From assembly GCA_964464595.1 (NCBI GenBank), contig CAYXGW010000015.1, positions 1 to 64,000 on the forward strand: DNA of 64,000 nucleotides. Direction: 5' to 3'. Positions 16,340 to 26,059 of this stretch are shown here, piece by piece (positions within the stretch are counted from its first letter, which is position 1; every line of letters starts with the position of its first letter). The notes beneath the pieces were generated by a model. It saw nothing but the letters and a program-made list of their open reading frames with translations. It did no database searches and was not told where the DNA came from. Position numbers and translations under genes: made by a program. The stretch is from JADFJB01 sp964464595 (GTDB lineage: Bacteria > Zhuqueibacterota > JdFR-76 > DREG01).

Positions 16340-17359
16340 ATGCATTTAGAACTCGATAATTATTTAAAATCGGATGAGATTGAAGAGGTTAAACATCTCA
16401 TTGAAAATAATGACAAATTTATTTTAACGACACATGTTCATCCAGACGGAGATGGCCTGGGTAGTGAGTTGGGATTATATTATGCACTAAAAGCAAGGGG
16501 TAAACAGGTAAATATATTTAATCACAATCCTGTTCCAAGGCAGTATGAGTTTTTGAACCAGGATAAAATAATAACAAACTATAGTCCAATTGAACATGAA
16601 TCAATTATGGGCCACGCCCAGTGCTGTTTTGTATTTGATGTAAGCGAATGGGATCGGCTGAGAAGGCTTGGTGCTGATTTAAAGAAACATGAAATTCCAA
16701 TTATGTGCATCGATCATCATCCATCCAAGGAGAAATTTGGCGCTTTAAATATCAATTATCCCAACGCTTCATCGACAGGAGAAATTGTTTTTCTTTTGTT
16801 AGATGCTTTGGGAGTCGAGCTTTCAAAGGAAATATCTACGGCATTGTATACGGCTATCCTCACAGATACCGGAGGTTTTCGCTTTTCAAATACAACGGTA
16901 AATAGCCATAAAATGGCTGGAATTCTCATTGGGCATCATATAGATTCTTACAAGATTTACCGGAATGTTTATGAGCAAGAGCCCTTGGGCAAAATTAAAT
17001 TACTAGCCGATATTATTTTAAATTTACAATTTGAATGTGATTCCAAAGTCGCCTGGTGCTCAATTACCAGGGAGATGTTGAAAAAATATGATCTTGCTCC
17101 ATCCGAAACAGATGGATTATCAGATTTTTCCAGGAGAATTGCAAATGTTGAAGTCAGCATTCTCTTTTTAGAGATTGAGGAGACTTTAACCAAAATTAGT
17201 TTTCGTTCAAATGGCTCGATTTCAATTAATAAATTAGCCCAATCCTTTGGGGGCGGTGGACATCCTTATGCTTCCGGAGCCTTAGTTAGGCAACCGTTAA
17301 ATAGTGTGATTGAAGAATTCAGAGAAAAAATCTGTAACTATCATCGCATCAATAGCTAA
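16340..17359 (+). CDS. nrnA: NrnA-like DHH/DHHA1 phosphoesterase (oligoribonuclease / pAp phosphatase)
   Basis: The 339-residue protein has a DHH catalytic domain and a DHHA1 substrate-binding domain. Motifs are THVHPDGDGLGSE (about residues 34-46), IDHHPSKEKFG with the DHH triad, YTAILTDTGGFRFSNT, and C-terminal GGGGHPYASGA for binding the substrate phosphates. Family members degrade nano-RNAs of 2-5 nucleotides from the 5' or 3' end and dephosphorylate 3'-phosphoadenosine 5'-phosphate (pAp). pAp is released by PAPS-dependent sulfotransferases, two of which are encoded further along at 43-46 kb, so this enzyme could clear their by-product; that link is an inference. It is the last gene of the tatC operon. 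Confidence 0.93.
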   Translation: MHLELDNYLKSDEIEEVKHLIENNDKFILTTHVHPDGDGLGSELGLYYALKARGKQVNIFNHNPVPRQYEFLNQDKIITNYSPIEHESIMGHAQCCFVFDVSEWDRLRRLGADLKKHEIPIMCIDHHPSKEKFGALNINYPNASSTGEIVFLLLDALGVELSKEISTALYTAILTDTGGFRFSNTTVNSHKMAGILIGHHIDSYKIYRNVYEQEPLGKIKLLADIILNLQFECDSKVAWCSITREMLKKYDLAPSETDGLSDFSRRIANVEVSILFLEIEETLTKISFRSNGSISINKLAQSFGGGGHPYASGALVRQPLNSVIEEFREKICNYHRINS

Positions 17360-17614
17360 GGAATACTCCATTTAACAACCCTTTTTTCTTCCTGTTGTAA
17401 CGTCAAAATAAACATGGATATGGACGAAGATTTGGACTCTGTATGAGTTATTATGAACCCAACGAAATGTTACAATGGCTTAAAATTGTATCTATTTGAA
17501 TATTAAAGAGTTATGAAATATTAAATTGCTTTAATATAGATAATTCTCTTGATTTTAGTTGGGTAATGGATTAGTTTTGGTTAAATTATCAGAAAGATAA
17601 AATTTAGATTATTA

Positions 17615-19231
17615 ATGAAAAAATCTGCCCAATCAAATAATCAATATTCGGAATTGTCTACGTTAGATGAGCAAGGTCCGCTTTTTAATATTTTCTTACA
17701 GCAGACAGATATCTTTTTCAATCGGGACCTTTTTATGTCGGATCTATTGGAAATTGTCAAAAAATCAATGCAAGCGGGAGCATGTAGTGTTAGGTTGGTC
17801 GAGGAAGATAAGCTTACTTCAGGTGTTGCTTTAGGGTATAAGAATTTATCATTAAAAAGAGAAAACTTGCCTATAGACCAAAGAATTCGATCCTGGTTAC
17901 CTAAAAGAGAACCGTGGATATTTCAAGATATCGAAAAAGATACCAATATACCTAAAAGCCGAAAAAAACTCTGGTTGGAGGAAGGCTTTAAGAGCTGCGC
18001 AATTATTCCTTTGATGAACGAAGACAGACCAGTGATTGGCATCCTTAGTGTGTTTTACAATCGACCCAACAGTATAGGAACTATTAAGCTAAATAAATTG
18101 CTGAGCCTAGGTGATTTCTTTGCATATATGTTATATAATTCAGTACTTGATGAAGATATAAAAGAGCTAAAAAGACTAATTCAAAGTGTCGTTGAATTCA
18201 CTACGGATTCCATTTTTGTTACAGATAAATTGGGAAAAATTTTATATGCCAGCAAACAAGCTATCCGATTATTTAGACGTAAAATTTATTCTTTAATTGG
18301 TAGTGATATTTTCCAGTTGGATCGTTCAAAAGAATCAATGTTGGAACTTGCGATTCAGAAAGTAAGGAATAAGGGGTTGCTAATTAATTATGAAATACCT
18401 ATCCAACTTTCACCAAAAAGAATTCTTCAGTTGGAATTATCTATCTCACGTTTACCTCTTCATGGAAGCAAAAAAAGAGAAATTTTGCTATGGATCTTCA
18501 GGGATAAAACCTCACTTTCCCTGACAGAAAAAAGATTAATCCAGAAGAAAAAAGAACTGGAAGAATTTGTATATTCTGTTTCACATGATCTTAAATCCCC
18601 AATTGTTTCAGTCCAGGGATATGCTTCGTTGTTAAAAGAAGAAGTCTATAATAATTTTACGAATACGAATAAGCATTACTTTGATCGATTGGTTGCCAAC
18701 ATTGAGTTAATGGAAAAAATGATCCAGGATTTATTGGAATTATCACGGGTTGGAAAAATAGACACAGAGACAAGTAATGAGTTTATTGGCAAAATTGTTA
18801 AAGAAGCTGTAGAAGAATTTCGATACCAGATTGAGAATAAGAAGATAAAACTAATTTTGCCAGATCGTTTCCCTAAGATTGTTTGTCATTCAAAAAATCT
18901 TAAACTGGTCTTTACTAATTTAATCAGCAACGCAATCAAATTCCATGATAATGGGAATCAAACAGTGATCGAAATTGGCGTAAAACGCCGTTCGGATGAA
19001 TTTGAATTTTTTGTCAAGGATAATGGCGTCGGTATTCCGGTATCTGATCAGGAGGAAATATTCAATGCATTTTATCGGGCAAAGCAAATGGAGCATGTGG
19101 AAGGAACCGGTATTGGCCTGGCTGTTGCGAAAAAAATTGTAGAAGACCATGGCGGTCAAATCCATGTGGAATCAAAATCAGGGCAGGGCACAATATTCCA
19201 TTTCACTTTACCAAAAGTAAATAACAACTAA
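17615..19231 (+). CDS. GAF-PAS sensor histidine kinase
   Basis: A 538-residue kinase without predicted membrane spans, so probably cytoplasmic. Residues about 25-165 form a GAF-like sensor domain, about 180-300 a PAS domain (SIFVTDKLGKILYAS), about 305-385 the HisKA dimerisation domain with H324 in VYSVSHDLKSP, and about 420-535 the HATPase domain with N box (SNAIKFH), G1 (DNGVGIP) and G2 (GTGIGLAVAKK). The SVSHDLKSP histidine box and downstream sequence are very like those of the next gene, indicating duplication. It opens a block of three kinases and a receiver running to 24.7 kb. No output DNA-binding domain is encoded nearby, so the target is unknown. Confidence 0.92.
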   Translation: MKKSAQSNNQYSELSTLDEQGPLFNIFLQQTDIFFNRDLFMSDLLEIVKKSMQAGACSVRLVEEDKLTSGVALGYKNLSLKRENLPIDQRIRSWLPKREPWIFQDIEKDTNIPKSRKKLWLEEGFKSCAIIPLMNEDRPVIGILSVFYNRPNSIGTIKLNKLLSLGDFFAYMLYNSVLDEDIKELKRLIQSVVEFTTDSIFVTDKLGKILYASKQAIRLFRRKIYSLIGSDIFQLDRSKESMLELAIQKVRNKGLLINYEIPIQLSPKRILQLELSISRLPLHGSKKREILLWIFRDKTSLSLTEKRLIQKKKELEEFVYSVSHDLKSPIVSVQGYASLLKEEVYNNFTNTNKHYFDRLVANIELMEKMIQDLLELSRVGKIDTETSNEFIGKIVKEAVEEFRYQIENKKIKLILPDRFPKIVCHSKNLKLVFTNLISNAIKFHDNGNQTVIEIGVKRRSDEFEFFVKDNGVGIPVSDQEEIFNAFYRAKQMEHVEGTGIGLAVAKKIVEDHGGQIHVESKSGQGTIFHFTLPKVNNN

Positions 19232-19271
19232 TTCTATTGATAAATCGAAAAAAAATTAAGCAAACGAAATA

Positions 19272-22200
19272 GTGAAACAAAAAATTGATTTGGAACAAAA
19301 CACATCAGGGGTGCCTTCCGAAAAACAAAAGAATTTCTCTGTAAAGGGCTATCTCAACCGGTTTTTCAATTTCTTGGAAAACATAGAAGAAGGTATATTT
19401 GTTATAGATGCAAATTCCCGGGATATAATTAGAGCTAACCAAACAGCAGCAAATCTATCCGGCTATACACAAGCGGAACTCGAAAAACTAAGTATCGATG
19501 ATTTACATCAACCGGATGAACTACCTTTGTTGTTTCTGGAAATACAAAGATTGGAATTTGAGAATCAAACCGAAATTAATGAGTTTGCGCTCATCCAAAA
19601 AAATGGCTGGAAACTCATGGTCAACATTCGGCTTTGCAGGTTGGTTCAAGAAGAGGACAATTTTGACAAACAATATTGCATCGCTTATTACCATGACCTG
19701 AAAGATCAAGCCCAAAGTGAAGACAACAAAAGAAATGAAGAACTACTGGCTTTAATGGAAGTTGGCCAGACCATTGCATCCGCATTAAATCTTGATGAAA
19801 TTATCGATTTAACGATGCTGAAAATAGCTTCTGTTTGTAATGCAAATTTTGTTTCAATTTTTCTCAAAGACGATGATGGTGGATTAAAGATGTATAAGGC
19901 CCATAAAACTCCACCAGATAAAATTCAACTCGTTGATCAACCCTGGCGTATCGGCATTGAAGAAGGTCCTTATGATTTAGTAAATGAACAGAATAAGATT
20001 TTAAAAGTCGAGAACATTCTAACTGAAGATAGCTTTAGTCAATGGCGGCCCATTGCGGAAAGGATCGGCTATGGAGCATTACTTTCATTAGCCATGATTC
20101 CGAGAGATATTTCGTTTGGCGTTTTTAATGTTTATTATGACAAGCCAAAAAAATTTACCGATGATGATATCGATTTTCTGAGAACTGCTGTTACATATCT
20201 TTCTATTTCAATTGAAAATGCTCGCCTCTACAAAGATTATCAGGAAAAAGCTGATCAAATATCCGCAATTAACGAAATTACAAATTCAATAAATTCGAGC
20301 TTAGAGCTTAAGGAAGTTATTGAAACCGTTACCTTCGAAGTAGAGAAAATTATTAAGTTCGACTATATGTCAATTTCCTTATTTGATGAAGATAGTGATC
20401 ATTTGAATATCTTTTCCCTTGTTTCCGAGCAAATTGGAAGGAGATTACAAAAAGGATATTGGCGAAGGCTGAAAGGATCATCGGTGGGATGGCTGGATTT
20501 ATCACCCGATGGTGAGAAAAATATACAAAATTCAGAGAGTATTCAGGATTCAGTGTACGAAACGAAATTAGAGATCGAGAATCAATTACACTCAAAAATA
20601 AATGTTCTTTTACTATCCAAAGATAAGTACCTGGGGACGTTTAGCATCGGTAAAGTTGAACTTAATGCTTATAACAATACACACCAAACATTGTTTAAAC
20701 AAATTGCCGGACAAGTCGCAACCGCACTTGAAAATGCCAAATTGTATCAAGATGCAAAGCTCAGGCTAATAGAGCTTTCAGCTCTAGAAGACGTAAGCAA
20801 GACCATAACTTCGAGCTTGAATATTAGAGAGGTTCTGGATTTAATCGTTAAAGCTGCGGCAACGGCAATGTACGCTAAGATATGTACTATCTGGTTTGTT
20901 GGTGAGGTGAATACTCCCAGCCGTTTTTCCTCAGATATAAATGATACATCTTCTATTATGGAATCCTCTTTGTGGCCTCAAGTAGAGAAAATCATTAAAG
21001 AAAAACAACCCCTGATTATTGAAGATCTGCATGGAGACAATTCAAAAAATAAAATTTTATCGAATTCCTTGCCGGCAAGGAATCTTCGATCTTATCTAGG
21101 AGTTCCGGTAATTTCACGTGGCAAAACCATAGCAGTGCTTGGGGTTTACAAGGATGAAATTCATCGCTTTGATGACCGAGAAATTAAACTTTTAGATACC
21201 ATTGCAAATCAAGCTGCAATTGCTATAGAAAACGCAAGGCTATATGAACGCGAAAGACGACGGGCAGCCCAGCTTGCCATGGTTAATGAAGTAGGAAAGA
21301 AAATTTCTACATCACTTGATCCTGACAAATTGTTAAAAAACGTGACTGCATCGATCCAAGAGATTTTTAATTATAATTCAGTGTCTGTCTACCTTGTCGA
21401 TCTAAAGACGAAATCTGCCGCTTTACAATCCCAGTCAGGTGTAAGTTCAAAAATTCCCAAAATTGAATTTGTAGATCAATACCAACGGAATCCAATTGCT
21501 CTTACCATCCGCACGGCAGAAACAACAATGATCAAAGATTTTAGCAGTGAGGAAGAATTAGAAAACGGATTTCCTGCAGCAGGATCTTTGTTGTGCGTTC
21601 CACTGAAAATTGTTGAGCGTGTTAACGGATGCTTATGCCTCTATTCGGATAGAAAAAGAGGCTTTGATAAGCGGGATCTTTATGCCTTTGAGGCTTTAGC
21701 AAGTCAATTAGCGAGTGCAATTGAAAATGCCCGTTTATTTGCACAAACTAAAACGAATTCGGAGAAGTTATCGCAAATGAATGAGGAACTTGAAAATTTT
21801 GTTTTTTCGGTTTCGCATGACCTTAAATCTCCTATCGTTTCAATATTAGGATTTTCATCTCTTCTTAAAAGTGAATTTAGCGATAAGTTAGAACCTGAAG
21901 CGATCCATTATCTAGACAGGATCAATGCGAACATTAAACAGATGGAAAATCTTATCCAGGATTTATTGGAACTTTCAAGAATAGGTCGCGTGGTAACTCC
22001 TTTTGAAATGATTGATATTAATGAACTTGTGAAAACAACAATTGCCAATCTTCAGTTTCAAATTCAAAAACAAGAAATTCAAATCAAATATCCAAATGAT
22101 TTTCCTGTGGTGAATTGTGACAGGGACCGCATTCAACAAGTATTTACAAATTTAATTGATAATGCGATTAAATACGTTGGAGATATTCCGAAACCCAAGA

Positions 22201-22460
22201 TTGAAATCGGACATAAAATAGATGACGATTTTTTTTTGTTTTTCGTAAGAGATAATGGAATTGGTATAGAAGAAAAATATCATGAGAAGATATTCGAACT
22301 GTTTCAGTCTTTAAAAGAAATTGAAGGGGTAGAAGGAACCGGTGTGGGGTTGACCATTGTTAAGAAAATTATTGAAAAACATAATGGTCGTGTTTGGCTA
22401 GAATCCCGAAAAGGCAAAGGAACTTGTTTCTATTTTTCAATTCCTAAAATCAGTTCCTGA
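19272..22460 (+). CDS. Large PAS-GAF(x4) sensor histidine kinase
   Basis: The 1062-residue protein starts with GTG 19272. Order of domains: PAS (about 30-150, IFVIDANSRDIIRANQ), then four GAF-type domains (about 165-320, 335-495, 510-665 and 680-830), each introduced by a similar helix (ISALNLDEIIDL, INSSLELKEVIE, ITSSLNIREVLD, ISTSLDPDKLLK), then HisKA with H849 in VFSVSHDLKSP and a HATPase domain (N box DNAIKYV, G1 DNGIGIEEK, G2 GTGVGLTIVKK). The GAF array is typical of cytoplasmic sensors of small molecules or redox state. It lies 40 bp after the preceding kinase gene, with which it shares the kinase core. The ligands cannot be predicted. Confidence 0.93.
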   Translation: MKQKIDLEQNTSGVPSEKQKNFSVKGYLNRFFNFLENIEEGIFVIDANSRDIIRANQTAANLSGYTQAELEKLSIDDLHQPDELPLLFLEIQRLEFENQTEINEFALIQKNGWKLMVNIRLCRLVQEEDNFDKQYCIAYYHDLKDQAQSEDNKRNEELLALMEVGQTIASALNLDEIIDLTMLKIASVCNANFVSIFLKDDDGGLKMYKAHKTPPDKIQLVDQPWRIGIEEGPYDLVNEQNKILKVENILTEDSFSQWRPIAERIGYGALLSLAMIPRDISFGVFNVYYDKPKKFTDDDIDFLRTAVTYLSISIENARLYKDYQEKADQISAINEITNSINSSLELKEVIETVTFEVEKIIKFDYMSISLFDEDSDHLNIFSLVSEQIGRRLQKGYWRRLKGSSVGWLDLSPDGEKNIQNSESIQDSVYETKLEIENQLHSKINVLLLSKDKYLGTFSIGKVELNAYNNTHQTLFKQIAGQVATALENAKLYQDAKLRLIELSALEDVSKTITSSLNIREVLDLIVKAAATAMYAKICTIWFVGEVNTPSRFSSDINDTSSIMESSLWPQVEKIIKEKQPLIIEDLHGDNSKNKILSNSLPARNLRSYLGVPVISRGKTIAVLGVYKDEIHRFDDREIKLLDTIANQAAIAIENARLYERERRRAAQLAMVNEVGKKISTSLDPDKLLKNVTASIQEIFNYNSVSVYLVDLKTKSAALQSQSGVSSKIPKIEFVDQYQRNPIALTIRTAETTMIKDFSSEEELENGFPAAGSLLCVPLKIVERVNGCLCLYSDRKRGFDKRDLYAFEALASQLASAIENARLFAQTKTNSEKLSQMNEELENFVFSVSHDLKSPIVSILGFSSLLKSEFSDKLEPEAIHYLDRINANIKQMENLIQDLLELSRIGRVVTPFEMIDINELVKTTIANLQFQIQKQEIQIKYPNDFPVVNCDRDRIQQVFTNLIDNAIKYVGDIPKPKIEIGHKIDDDFFLFFVRDNGIGIEEKYHEKIFELFQSLKEIEGVEGTGVGLTIVKKIIEKHNGRVWLESRKGKGTCFYFSIPKISS

Positions 22461-22500
22461 AATTAGTTTTATTAACTAAAATGTGAAGGTATAGTTTTAT

Positions 22501-24318
22501 ATGAAAGGAATTATGGGCGTAATGGTTTATAAATTACTTATTGTTGAAGATAATCCGGATCAAGTAGAATTAATGCGAATTACTTTTTCGAAAAAATCGA
22601 ATAAGTTTTCAACAACATTTTCTTATGTGGGAAAAGAGTGTATTAAACAATGTAAAGAAAATTATTATGATGCTGTAATTTTGGATTATAAATTACCGGA
22701 TTACTCGGGCCTGGATGTTTTAATTAAATTACGTAAACTCAATATAAGATATCCAGTGATTATTATTACTGCTCAGGGGGATGAAAAAGTAGCTGTTGAA
22801 GCAATGAAAAATGGTGCCGCAGATTATGTGATAAAGGAAGGGAATTATCTCTCATCACTTCCGAAAGTGATAGAAGCGAACATCGTTAGAGAGCGGCTAC
22901 AGCAGCAACTGCGGGCAAAAGAAGAATTCTTGGGTAGTATTGTTGAGAAAGCTGATGATTTTATTTTTTCTTTAGATAGCGAATTCAATATACAATTTGT
23001 AAATCCGCAGATTTCCAAATTAGGGTATAAGGAAAAGGAAGTCTTACAAAAGTCATTTTTCACTTTACTGTCAGACCGGCATGATCATGCAAAGGTATCC
23101 CAGATCCTTAGGCAGCCGAGTGAAGGGAACTATGAATTTGAATTCAAAGACAAAAAAGGGAAAATCTTAAATTTTGTACTTTCTTTTTCAATCCTTCACG
23201 AAAAAGACAGTAATCAAAAAATTATTGGTATTGCCAAAGATCTTACAGAAATATTGTATCTCTACGGTTTGATAAAAGAAAGTAAAAAAAAGCTCCAGGC
23301 AATGTTTGATGGAATTACGGATAACATTTTAGTTTTTGATCTTGGAAAAACAGTAGTGATGGCAAATGAAAAAGTTGCGAGTTTGTTAAACACAACGCCT
23401 GAGAAAGTGCTGGGTATGGAATGCGATAAGCTTGTTTCACTTAGTTTGCCAGTTGATGAAGAAGTGCTAAATAGGACATTTATAAGTAAAAATTCAGAAT
23501 TTTCAGAAATTTCCAGGAATGAGAAGGTATTTCATGTGTGGACTTATCCAATGTTTGATTTGGAAGGCCAGCTTGAAAACATCATTGAATATAGCCATGA
23601 TGTGACTGACCAGAAAAATATTGAACGCTCTCTTATTCAATCTGAAAAATTAGCTACCATAGGACTATTGGCATCGGGTGTAGCTCATGAATTAAGAAAT
23701 CCACTCAATATAATCGAAACAGCTCGATATTATATTTCTGATATTTTGGAGAGCGGTAAAGACGATATTAATTCTAAATTGGAGATCATTAAACGAAACG
23801 TTAAACGTGCATCGAATATCATTAATAATCTTTTGGAGTTCTCCAGGCATTCTCCTAAAGATCAAGAAAGAATTGATATCAACAAAACAATTGACAAAAC
23901 CCTTTCCCTTATTGAGAAAGATTTACATTCACACAATATTGAAGTGATTAAAAATTATGGCAGCGTTCAAAATGTTTACTTGGGATTAGATTCCTTAAAA
24001 CAAGTTTTTTTAAATATTATTATCAATGCGATTCATGCAATGCCGGATGGGGGAGTTTTACAAATTGATACGGATTTGGTGGATAAATGGGTGAAAGTAA
24101 AAATCGGAGATACAGGTTATGGTGTTCCAAGAGATCAGATAAAAAACATATTTACACCATTTTTTACGACCAAAGCTTTGGGTAAAGGAACCGGTTTGGG
24201 AATGTATGTTTCCCACTCCATCATTAAGCGTGAAGGCGGGGAAATATCTGTAACAAGTACAGAAGGTAAGGGCACTGTTTTTACAGTTGAGTTGCCGACA
24301 AACGGAGAATTGTGCTAA
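22501..24318 (+). CDS. Receiver-PAS-PAS histidine kinase (NtrB-type core)
   Basis: This 605-residue protein begins with a receiver domain (residues about 10-130; acidic pocket VEDN and phospho-acceptor D62 in ILDYKLP; conserved ITAQGD and lysine in YVIKEGN). Two PAS domains follow (about 145-260 and 270-380), then HisKA with H396 in GVAHELRNPLN, which is the NtrB/four-helix type, different from its two neighbours, and a HATPase domain (NIIINAIHAMP, DTGYGVP, GTGLGMYVSHS). An N-terminal receiver on a kinase suggests it is itself an intermediate in a phosphorelay, possibly fed by the upstream GAF kinases. ATG 22501 is used here; ATG 22513 and 22522 are alternatives, the former with AAAGGA just upstream. 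Confidence 0.92.
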   Translation: MKGIMGVMVYKLLIVEDNPDQVELMRITFSKKSNKFSTTFSYVGKECIKQCKENYYDAVILDYKLPDYSGLDVLIKLRKLNIRYPVIIITAQGDEKVAVEAMKNGAADYVIKEGNYLSSLPKVIEANIVRERLQQQLRAKEEFLGSIVEKADDFIFSLDSEFNIQFVNPQISKLGYKEKEVLQKSFFTLLSDRHDHAKVSQILRQPSEGNYEFEFKDKKGKILNFVLSFSILHEKDSNQKIIGIAKDLTEILYLYGLIKESKKKLQAMFDGITDNILVFDLGKTVVMANEKVASLLNTTPEKVLGMECDKLVSLSLPVDEEVLNRTFISKNSEFSEISRNEKVFHVWTYPMFDLEGQLENIIEYSHDVTDQKNIERSLIQSEKLATIGLLASGVAHELRNPLNIIETARYYISDILESGKDDINSKLEIIKRNVKRASNIINNLLEFSRHSPKDQERIDINKTIDKTLSLIEKDLHSHNIEVIKNYGSVQNVYLGLDSLKQVFLNIIINAIHAMPDGGVLQIDTDLVDKWVKVKIGDTGYGVPRDQIKNIFTPFFTTKALGKGTGLGMYVSHSIIKREGGEISVTSTEGKGTVFTVELPTNGELC

Positions 24319-24333
24319 GGAAAGAAGCATCAA

Positions 24334-24699
24334 TTGAATAAAACCAAACTTGGTGAGATTCTTGTAGTTGAGGACGAACCTGAAATCCTTTCTCTTCTCC
24401 AGGAACTGCTTGAACGTCGGGGGTATAAAGTTACTGCTTGTGAAAGTGGTAATTCCGCTTTACAACTCGCACAAAAAAAACAGTTTTCAGTCATACTTAC
24501 GGATTTAATCATGCCTGGTATAGATGGGCTTAAGTTGATCGAATCACTCAAAGAACTCATTCCAATATCCAAGTTAATTGTAATGTCTGGCGCAGGAAAC
24601 CAGGTTTTACAAGATTTGACAAAACTAGGGGTTGAGAACTATATTGCCAAACCGATTGACTTCGATAGTTTAGTTAAAACCATCAATAAGATTATTTAA
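24334..24699 (+). CDS. Stand-alone receiver domain (CheY-like)
   Basis: A 121-residue single-domain response regulator with acidic pocket VVEDEPE, phospho-acceptor D57 in ILTDLIMPG, T/S switch in VMSGAG and lysine in YIAKPID. There is no output domain, so it acts by protein contact or as a phosphate shuttle. The start is TTG 24334, supported by AAGGAAAG at 24317-24324 with normal spacing. It follows the receiver-kinase gene by 15 bp and closes the signalling block, which fits a relay in which the kinases phosphorylate this receiver. Confidence 0.9.
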   Translation: MNKTKLGEILVVEDEPEILSLLQELLERRGYKVTACESGNSALQLAQKKQFSVILTDLIMPGIDGLKLIESLKELIPISKLIVMSGAGNQVLQDLTKLGVENYIAKPIDFDSLVKTINKII

Positions 24700-24889
24700 G
24701 ATTGGTACGATTTCCTGAACGATTTTGTTCATTCCTGATCATACTTTGTTATAAAATCCGATGAAATTTATTGTTAAATTACAAGTGTGAGAATTGTATT
24801 GCATCTAAATGAATTTCCTCTTTTATTTGACATGCGATTGAATAATCATTACATTATGCCATCTTAGCCAATCTATAAATGGAGAGTTA

Positions 24890-25864
24890 GTGGAGTTATC
24901 TAGAATTATACTGCCGGTTCAACTTGATCTTCAGCACTTTGAGGAAAAATTTCTCCAATCTTTAGAAACAAAAGTTGATTTGCTGAATGCAGTAATTCGA
25001 TATATTGCGGGGCATAAAGGGAAACGTCTTAGACCCGGATTAGTATTTCTTATCGCCAGATTAATAGGTAACTTAGATGACAATGGTTTTGAAGCTGCCC
25101 AGATTATTGAATTAATCCATACAGCAACCCTGATCCATGATGATGTGGTGGATCAATCAAATTTAAGACGAGGCGTAGCCAGTGTTCATTCGGTTTGGAA
25201 TAATAAGATTGCTGTGCTGGTTGGAGATTTTCTTTTTGCGCAGGCACTCAATAAAATGATGAACCTTGAAGCTCCGGAGATTAATAAAGTTCTGGCAAAA
25301 GTTACTACTCGAATGAGTGAAGGTGAGCTTTTGCAAGTACAACAAAGTCAAAATTTGCAAACTGATGAGCAAAGCTATTTCCAGATGATTTCCGATAAGA
25401 CAGCTTCACTAATATCTGCATCTTGTCAAATAGGCGCTATTGTCGGATCAAACTACAGCGATATAAACTCGGATAGGTTCTGGGATTTTGGAAATTACCT
25501 GGGATGTGCTTTCCAAATCCAGGATGATTTGCTAGATTATATTGGAGATGAAGATATAACCGGAAAGCCTGCCGGGAATGACTTAAAACAAAATAAAATT
25601 ACCCTGCCATTAATTTACGCTATTAATAAAAATGGTAATATTAATTCTTCTAAACTTCAAAATTTTATAGATAAGAATAAAACAGAAAAAGATGTGGATG
25701 AAATAAAAAATTTGGTCATTAATTCTGGTGGTGTTGATTATGCACGTGAGCGTGCTAACGAATTCATTGAGAAAGCTTTATCTATTGTTGCTCCTTTTCC
25801 GGAAAGTGATTTTAAAAAATCCCTCGAAGATATAGTGCAGTTCGTTGCAGTTCGAAGTAGTTAG
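24890..25864 (+). CDS. trans-Polyprenyl diphosphate synthase
   Basis: The 324-residue enzyme condenses isopentenyl diphosphate units onto an allylic primer to make the long chain used for quinones. The two aspartate-rich motifs are LIHDDVVDQS (first, DDxxD) and QIQDDLLDY (second), with the GKRLRPGL substrate-binding motif near residue 45 and a KT-like SDKTASLI. Small residues before the first DDxxD (A-T-L-I-H) suggest a long-chain product of the octa- or heptaprenyl type rather than farnesyl. Start is GTG 24890 with GGAGAG at 24881-24886. It stands alone between the signalling block and the sugar-nucleotide genes, with gaps of about 190 bp on both sides. Confidence 0.93.
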   Translation: MELSRIILPVQLDLQHFEEKFLQSLETKVDLLNAVIRYIAGHKGKRLRPGLVFLIARLIGNLDDNGFEAAQIIELIHTATLIHDDVVDQSNLRRGVASVHSVWNNKIAVLVGDFLFAQALNKMMNLEAPEINKVLAKVTTRMSEGELLQVQQSQNLQTDEQSYFQMISDKTASLISASCQIGAIVGSNYSDINSDRFWDFGNYLGCAFQIQDDLLDYIGDEDITGKPAGNDLKQNKITLPLIYAINKNGNINSSKLQNFIDKNKTEKDVDEIKNLVINSGGVDYARERANEFIEKALSIVAPFPESDFKKSLEDIVQFVAVRSS

Positions 25865-26059
25865 ATTTTGCTTTCCTCCCCTTTATTGTTTAATTTGAAC
25901 CTCACATCTAACATATTCCAATAAGTATTTCCCAAAACAAGTTTTCTTAATTACAAAGGCTAATTTAACCCCAAACTGTGTGAAGAAATACAAATAGTTG
26001 ACGATGATTTATAATATGACCTTAAATACAAAATTATAAAAAATTGGAGTTAAGATCTA

